Source: Halobacteriales archaeon QH_8_67_36
GTDB taxonomy: Archaea > Halobacteriota > Halobacteria > Halobacteriales > Haloarculaceae
Assembly (NCBI GenBank): GCA_003021755.1
Contig: PXQZ01000109.1
Coordinates: 1 to 7,728, forward strand
Direction of reading: 5' to 3'
Length of the DNA: 7,728 bases
The translations under genes and the position numbers were made by a program. This document shows positions 5,231-7,728 of the stretch, piece after piece; position 1 is the stretch's first letter, and every line of letters begins with the position of its first letter. The notes beneath the pieces are model-generated. The model searched no databases and was not told the DNA's origin. It saw only the letters and a program-made list of their open reading frames with translations.

Positions 5231-6307
5231 ATGACTTACCGGATGATACACGTCGGACTCGGCGGTCAGGGGGAGACCTGGCTCACCGAAGCGATTCCGC
5301 CGAACATCGAGGCGAGTCGAATCGAAGTCGTCGCCGCGGTCGACACCGACCCCGGGCGACACGAACTGGCACAGGCGGAACTCGGCCTGTCGCCCGAGCG
5401 CTGTTACACCGACCTCGACACCGCTCTCACCGAGCGCGACGCGGACTTCTGTTCTGTCGTCACGCCGCCGGCGGCCCACGAGCCCGTCGTCGACACCGCA
5501 CTGAGACACGGGCTGGACATCCTCTCTGAGAAACCCATCGCCGACACGCTGGAGGGGTCGGTCCGCATCGCGCGAGCGGTCGAGGCGGCCGGGGCGAAGA
5601 TGGGTCTAACGATGACCCACCGCTTCGACCGGGACAAGGAGACGTTCCGGCAGGCCGTCAACGAGGCCGGTCCCGTCGACTACCTCACTGCGCGCTTCAC
5701 CGGGAACGTCCGCGACCGGGGCCACTACTCCCCGTACGTCCACGAGATGGAGGATATGCTCCTACTGGACGGGGCCATCCACCATCTGGACATGCTCGCG
5801 TCGTTCGTCGACGCCCCCTGCGAGCGGGTGTACGCCGAAACGTGGGTCCCGGACGGCGCGGACTACCAGGGCGACTGTACCGGGATGGTGACACTTACCT
5901 TCGCCGACGGCACCCGCGCCCAGTACGAGGGAAGTTACGCCAACGCGACCACGCTCAACGGTTGGAGCCACGAGCAGTTCCGCGCCGAATGCGCCGACGA
6001 GACGGTCGTTCTGGACAACCGCGGCGTCGAGCGGTTCCCCCGCGACCCGGCCCGCGTCGGCGAGAGCGCGCGCCGCGACGAGGGCGAGTGGGTCGACCCG
6101 GCCGAGCGGGAGACGTGGACCAACGCTTGGCTCATCGAGCAGTTCTGCGAGTGGCTCGACGGCGGCAAGCCGATGGCGACCAACGTCGAGTCGGCACTGG
6201 AGTCGATGGCCATCGTCTTCGCCGCCATCGAGAGCAGCAAGACCGGCGAGGCCGTCGACGTGCAGGCACTGCTCAGAGAAGCCAGCGCGGTCGCACAGGT
6301 GCAGTAG
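5231..6307 (+). CDS. Gfo/Idh/MocA family NAD(P)-dependent oxidoreductase
   Basis: The 358-residue protein is a typical two-domain member of this sugar and cyclitol dehydrogenase family. The N-terminal Rossmann domain (1-125) shows MIHVGLGGQG (GxGxxG at 9-14), VVAAVDTDP (33-41, acidic D38/D40 at the end of strand 2), CSVVTPPAAHEPVV (74-87) and ILSEKPIADT (97-106), with the family's E-K-P motif at 100-102 and K101 the probable catalytic lysine. The C-terminal alpha/beta domain carries LLLDGAIHHLDML (177-189), in which D180 and H184/H185 take the position of the usual D-x-x-x-H substrate and proton-relay motif. The substrate cannot be read from the sequence and neighbours give no pathway: rnz lies before it and cetZ after it. 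Codon use and acidity match the rest of the window. Confidence 0.92.
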   Translation: MTYRMIHVGLGGQGETWLTEAIPPNIEASRIEVVAAVDTDPGRHELAQAELGLSPERCYTDLDTALTERDADFCSVVTPPAAHEPVVDTALRHGLDILSEKPIADTLEGSVRIARAVEAAGAKMGLTMTHRFDRDKETFRQAVNEAGPVDYLTARFTGNVRDRGHYSPYVHEMEDMLLLDGAIHHLDMLASFVDAPCERVYAETWVPDGADYQGDCTGMVTLTFADGTRAQYEGSYANATTLNGWSHEQFRAECADETVVLDNRGVERFPRDPARVGESARRDEGEWVDPAERETWTNAWLIEQFCEWLDGGKPMATNVESALESMAIVFAAIESSKTGEAVDVQALLREASAVAQVQ

Positions 6308-6311
6308 CGGG

Positions 6312-6342
6312 ACGGAACGACCTCGTCGCTCCGTTACCTTTT
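6312..6342 (+). terminator. Hairpin and T4 tract after the Gfo/Idh gene
   Basis: ACGGA-A-CGAC (6312-6321) pairs with GTCG-C-TCCGT (6325-6334) around a three-base CTC loop, giving nine pairs and one mismatch. TTTT follows at 6339-6342. The stem starts five bases past the stop codon at 6305-6307, so this is a credible 3' end separating the gene from cetZ. Confidence 0.5.
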
Positions 6343-6387
6343 CCCGGCCGTAGGTGTCTTCTACCCCGCTTGAGAGTGGGAAGGCTG

Positions 6388-6396
6388 TTTATACTT
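6388..6396 (+). promoter_or_regulatory. TATA-like box for the cetZ-type gene
   Basis: TTTATACTT within an A/T-rich stretch ending at 6400 lies 28-36 bases before the ATG at 6424. This is the best TATA match in the window and predicts a leader of only a few bases. Confidence 0.6.
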
Positions 6397-6423
6397 AATA
6401 GACGGACCGACGGAGCCGGGCGT

Positions 6424-7596
6424 ATGCACGTCGCCGTCGTCGGGTTCGGGAACGCCGGCGGAAAGATAGCCGATGCCATCCTGAAGTTCGAGGCCGACAC
6501 CGGCCGCTCGCTGTGCAAGGACGTTCTCGCGGTCAACTCCGCGGAGATAGACCTGACGAAACCGGACCTAATCCCGGAGGACAGACGGCTCCTCATCGGC
6601 CAGACCCACGAAGGGGTGAAGGGACGGGGCGTCGGAGCCGACCCCGAACTGGGTGCCGAGGTGGCTCGCCGGGACATCGGGGAAATCGACCGCGCGCTGG
6701 ACTCGGTTCCGGTGTACGAAATCGACGCCTTCCTCGTCATCGCCGGCCTCGGCGGCGGCACCGGCAGCGGCGGCGCGCCCGTCGTCAGTCGGCACCTCCG
6801 CGAGATGTACGCCGAACCGGTGTACGGGCTCGGAGTCCTGCCGAGCACGGACGAGGGCGGCCGCGCGTCGCTGAACGCCGCCCGCTCGCTGCAGTCCTTC
6901 ACCGACGCCACCGACAGCCTCGTCCTCTTCGACAATGACGCCTGGCGACAGGCCGGCGAGTCGGTGTCGAGGGGCTACGACCGTGCGAACACGGAACTGG
7001 CCCGCCGGGTGACGACGCTGCTTGGCGCCGGGGCGCTGGACGACTCGGCGGTCTCGGAGACCGCGATGGACGCCAGCGACATCAACCGGACGCTGTCGAC
7101 CGACGGCGTGAGTACCGTCGCCTACGCGAGCGCCGACCTCGACCACCGGACGAAATCCGGACTCCTCGACCAGTTCCGGACGAACGGCCACGACGAGGGC
7201 GACACCGACTACGCCCAGAAGGTCCATGGCCTCGTCCGGCGGGCGGTCAACGCCCGCCTAACGTGTCCCGCCGACGTCGAGTCGGCCGAGCGGTCGCTCG
7301 TCGTCGTCTCCGGCCCACCCGAGGAGCTCTCCCGCAAGGGGCTCCAGCACGCCCGCCAGTGGATCGAGTCACGGACTGACAGCGTGGAAGTACTGGCCGG
7401 CGACGACCCACGGGAGGACGCCGACCAGCTCTCGGTGGCCGTCCTCCTCTCGAACGTGACGGACGTCCCCCGCGTCGACGGCCTCCAGAAGCGGGCCGTC
7501 GACGCACAGGAGCGGATCGAGGCCAAGGCGACCGTCCGCGACGACGAGGTCGCGGAACTGATTACGGACGAAAACGACCGACTGGACCCGCTGTGA
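6424..7596 (+). CDS. CetZ-type tubulin superfamily GTPase
   Basis: The 390-residue protein belongs to the tubulin/FtsZ superfamily and is closest in style to archaeal CetZ, cytoskeletal GTPases that in Haloferax volcanii control cell shape and motility rather than division. Visible features are MHVAVVGFGNAGGKIAD (1-17, first nucleotide-binding loop), VLAVNSAEIDL (34-44), a T3-region RGVGADP (68-74), the signature AGLGGGTGSGG (107-117, GTP phosphate loop), YGLGVLP (134-140) and the T7 loop MDASDINRTL (215-224), in which D216 and D219 match the two aspartates that drive GTP hydrolysis in the next subunit. It should therefore polymerise and hydrolyse GTP. The C-terminal domain (about 260-360) is followed by a short acidic tail, without the conserved FtsZ tail peptide. 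The ATG at 6424 starts the fold exactly; the open frame reaching back to 5842 is an artefact over the Gfo/Idh gene. Which CetZ subgroup it belongs to needs a tree. Confidence 0.92.
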   Translation: MHVAVVGFGNAGGKIADAILKFEADTGRSLCKDVLAVNSAEIDLTKPDLIPEDRRLLIGQTHEGVKGRGVGADPELGAEVARRDIGEIDRALDSVPVYEIDAFLVIAGLGGGTGSGGAPVVSRHLREMYAEPVYGLGVLPSTDEGGRASLNAARSLQSFTDATDSLVLFDNDAWRQAGESVSRGYDRANTELARRVTTLLGAGALDDSAVSETAMDASDINRTLSTDGVSTVAYASADLDHRTKSGLLDQFRTNGHDEGDTDYAQKVHGLVRRAVNARLTCPADVESAERSLVVVSGPPEELSRKGLQHARQWIESRTDSVEVLAGDDPREDADQLSVAVLLSNVTDVPRVDGLQKRAVDAQERIEAKATVRDDEVAELITDENDRLDPL

Positions 7597-7629
7597 CCCT
7601 CGCCACGGGAGTCTCATACCGCCACAGCG

Positions 7630-7637
7630 TTCTTTTC
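7630..7637 (+). promoter_or_regulatory. TATA-like box for the PhzF-like gene
   Basis: TTCTTTTC lies 23-30 bases before the GTG at 7660, suggesting a leaderless transcript beginning at that codon. Confidence 0.35.
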
Positions 7638-7659
7638 GGCCGACGGTCAACGGGCGGGT

Positions 7660-7728
7660 GTGGCTCCCCCACTTTACGTCGTCGACGTGTTCGCCCGCGA
7701 GCCCTACACCGGGAACCGGGTAGCCGTC
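7660..7728 (+). CDS. PhzF family protein, N-terminal fragment cut by window end
   Basis: Only 23 codons are present: V(M)APPLYVVDVF followed by AREPYTGNRVAV. This is the characteristic opening of PhzF-like isomerases/epimerases, which start with a VD-x-F-x-x-x-P-x-x-GN-x-x-A-V strand-turn-strand; the family is related to diaminopimelate epimerase and includes the phenazine enzyme PhzF. Members in non-phenazine producers have mostly unknown substrates. The start is a GTG because no ATG is in frame nearby and the family N-terminus begins a few residues later. The catalytic glutamate lies beyond the visible part. Confidence 0.7.
   Translation, partial: MAPPLYVVDVFAREPYTGNRVAV

Noticed and set aside
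5842..6423. Open frame continuous with cetZ extending back through the Gfo/Idh gene.
   Set aside because: Its translation is Arg/Gly/Pro-rich nonsense, it overlaps a well-defined gene in another frame, and the cetZ promoter and fold start at 6424.

Overview
The window is G+C-rich DNA that looks haloarchaeal (class Halobacteria). Its proteins are strongly acidic, almost every gene has an archaeal TATA-like box 22-40 bases before its start codon with little room for a leader, and the families present (CetZ tubulin, DUF7282 and DUF5808 proteins) are typical of halophilic archaea. Species cannot be assigned from the sequence; the RdgB insert and gene content hint weakly at the Haloarcula relatives. 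All assignments come from reading motifs by eye, without database searches.

Layout. Bases 1-193 hold a terminator-like hairpin with a T-run, then the promoter of a small DUF5808 protein (194-469, +). Next is an RdgB/Ham1-type house-cleaning pyrophosphatase (550-1200, +) with an in-frame insert. Facing it is a minus-strand pair: a 34-residue ORF (1644-1748) overlapping the start of a PIN-like nuclease (1232-1651). Continuing on the minus strand are a stand-alone TrkA-type RCK protein (1874-2533) and a secreted, highly acidic DUF7282 surface protein (2686-3873) carrying 14-residue repeats studded with N-glycosylation sequons. A divergent promoter region separates this from ribonuclease Z (4042-4959, +). 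After a 271-base purine-rich gap come a Gfo/Idh/MocA oxidoreductase (5231-6307, +), a CetZ tubulin-family GTPase (6424-7596, +) and the first 23 codons of a PhzF-like protein that runs off the window (7660-7728, +).

The genes do not form one pathway. The region is mostly chromosomal housekeeping: nucleotide-pool sanitation (RdgB), tRNA 3' maturation (RNase Z), ion-transport gating (TrkA) and cell shape (CetZ), with nearly every gene on its own promoter. No mobile element, CRISPR array, tRNA or rRNA was seen. The parts most worth a second look are the 34-residue ORF/PIN pair, the heptad ladder of sequons inserted within the DUF7282 domain, the RdgB insert, and the unexplained purine-rich gap after RNase Z.
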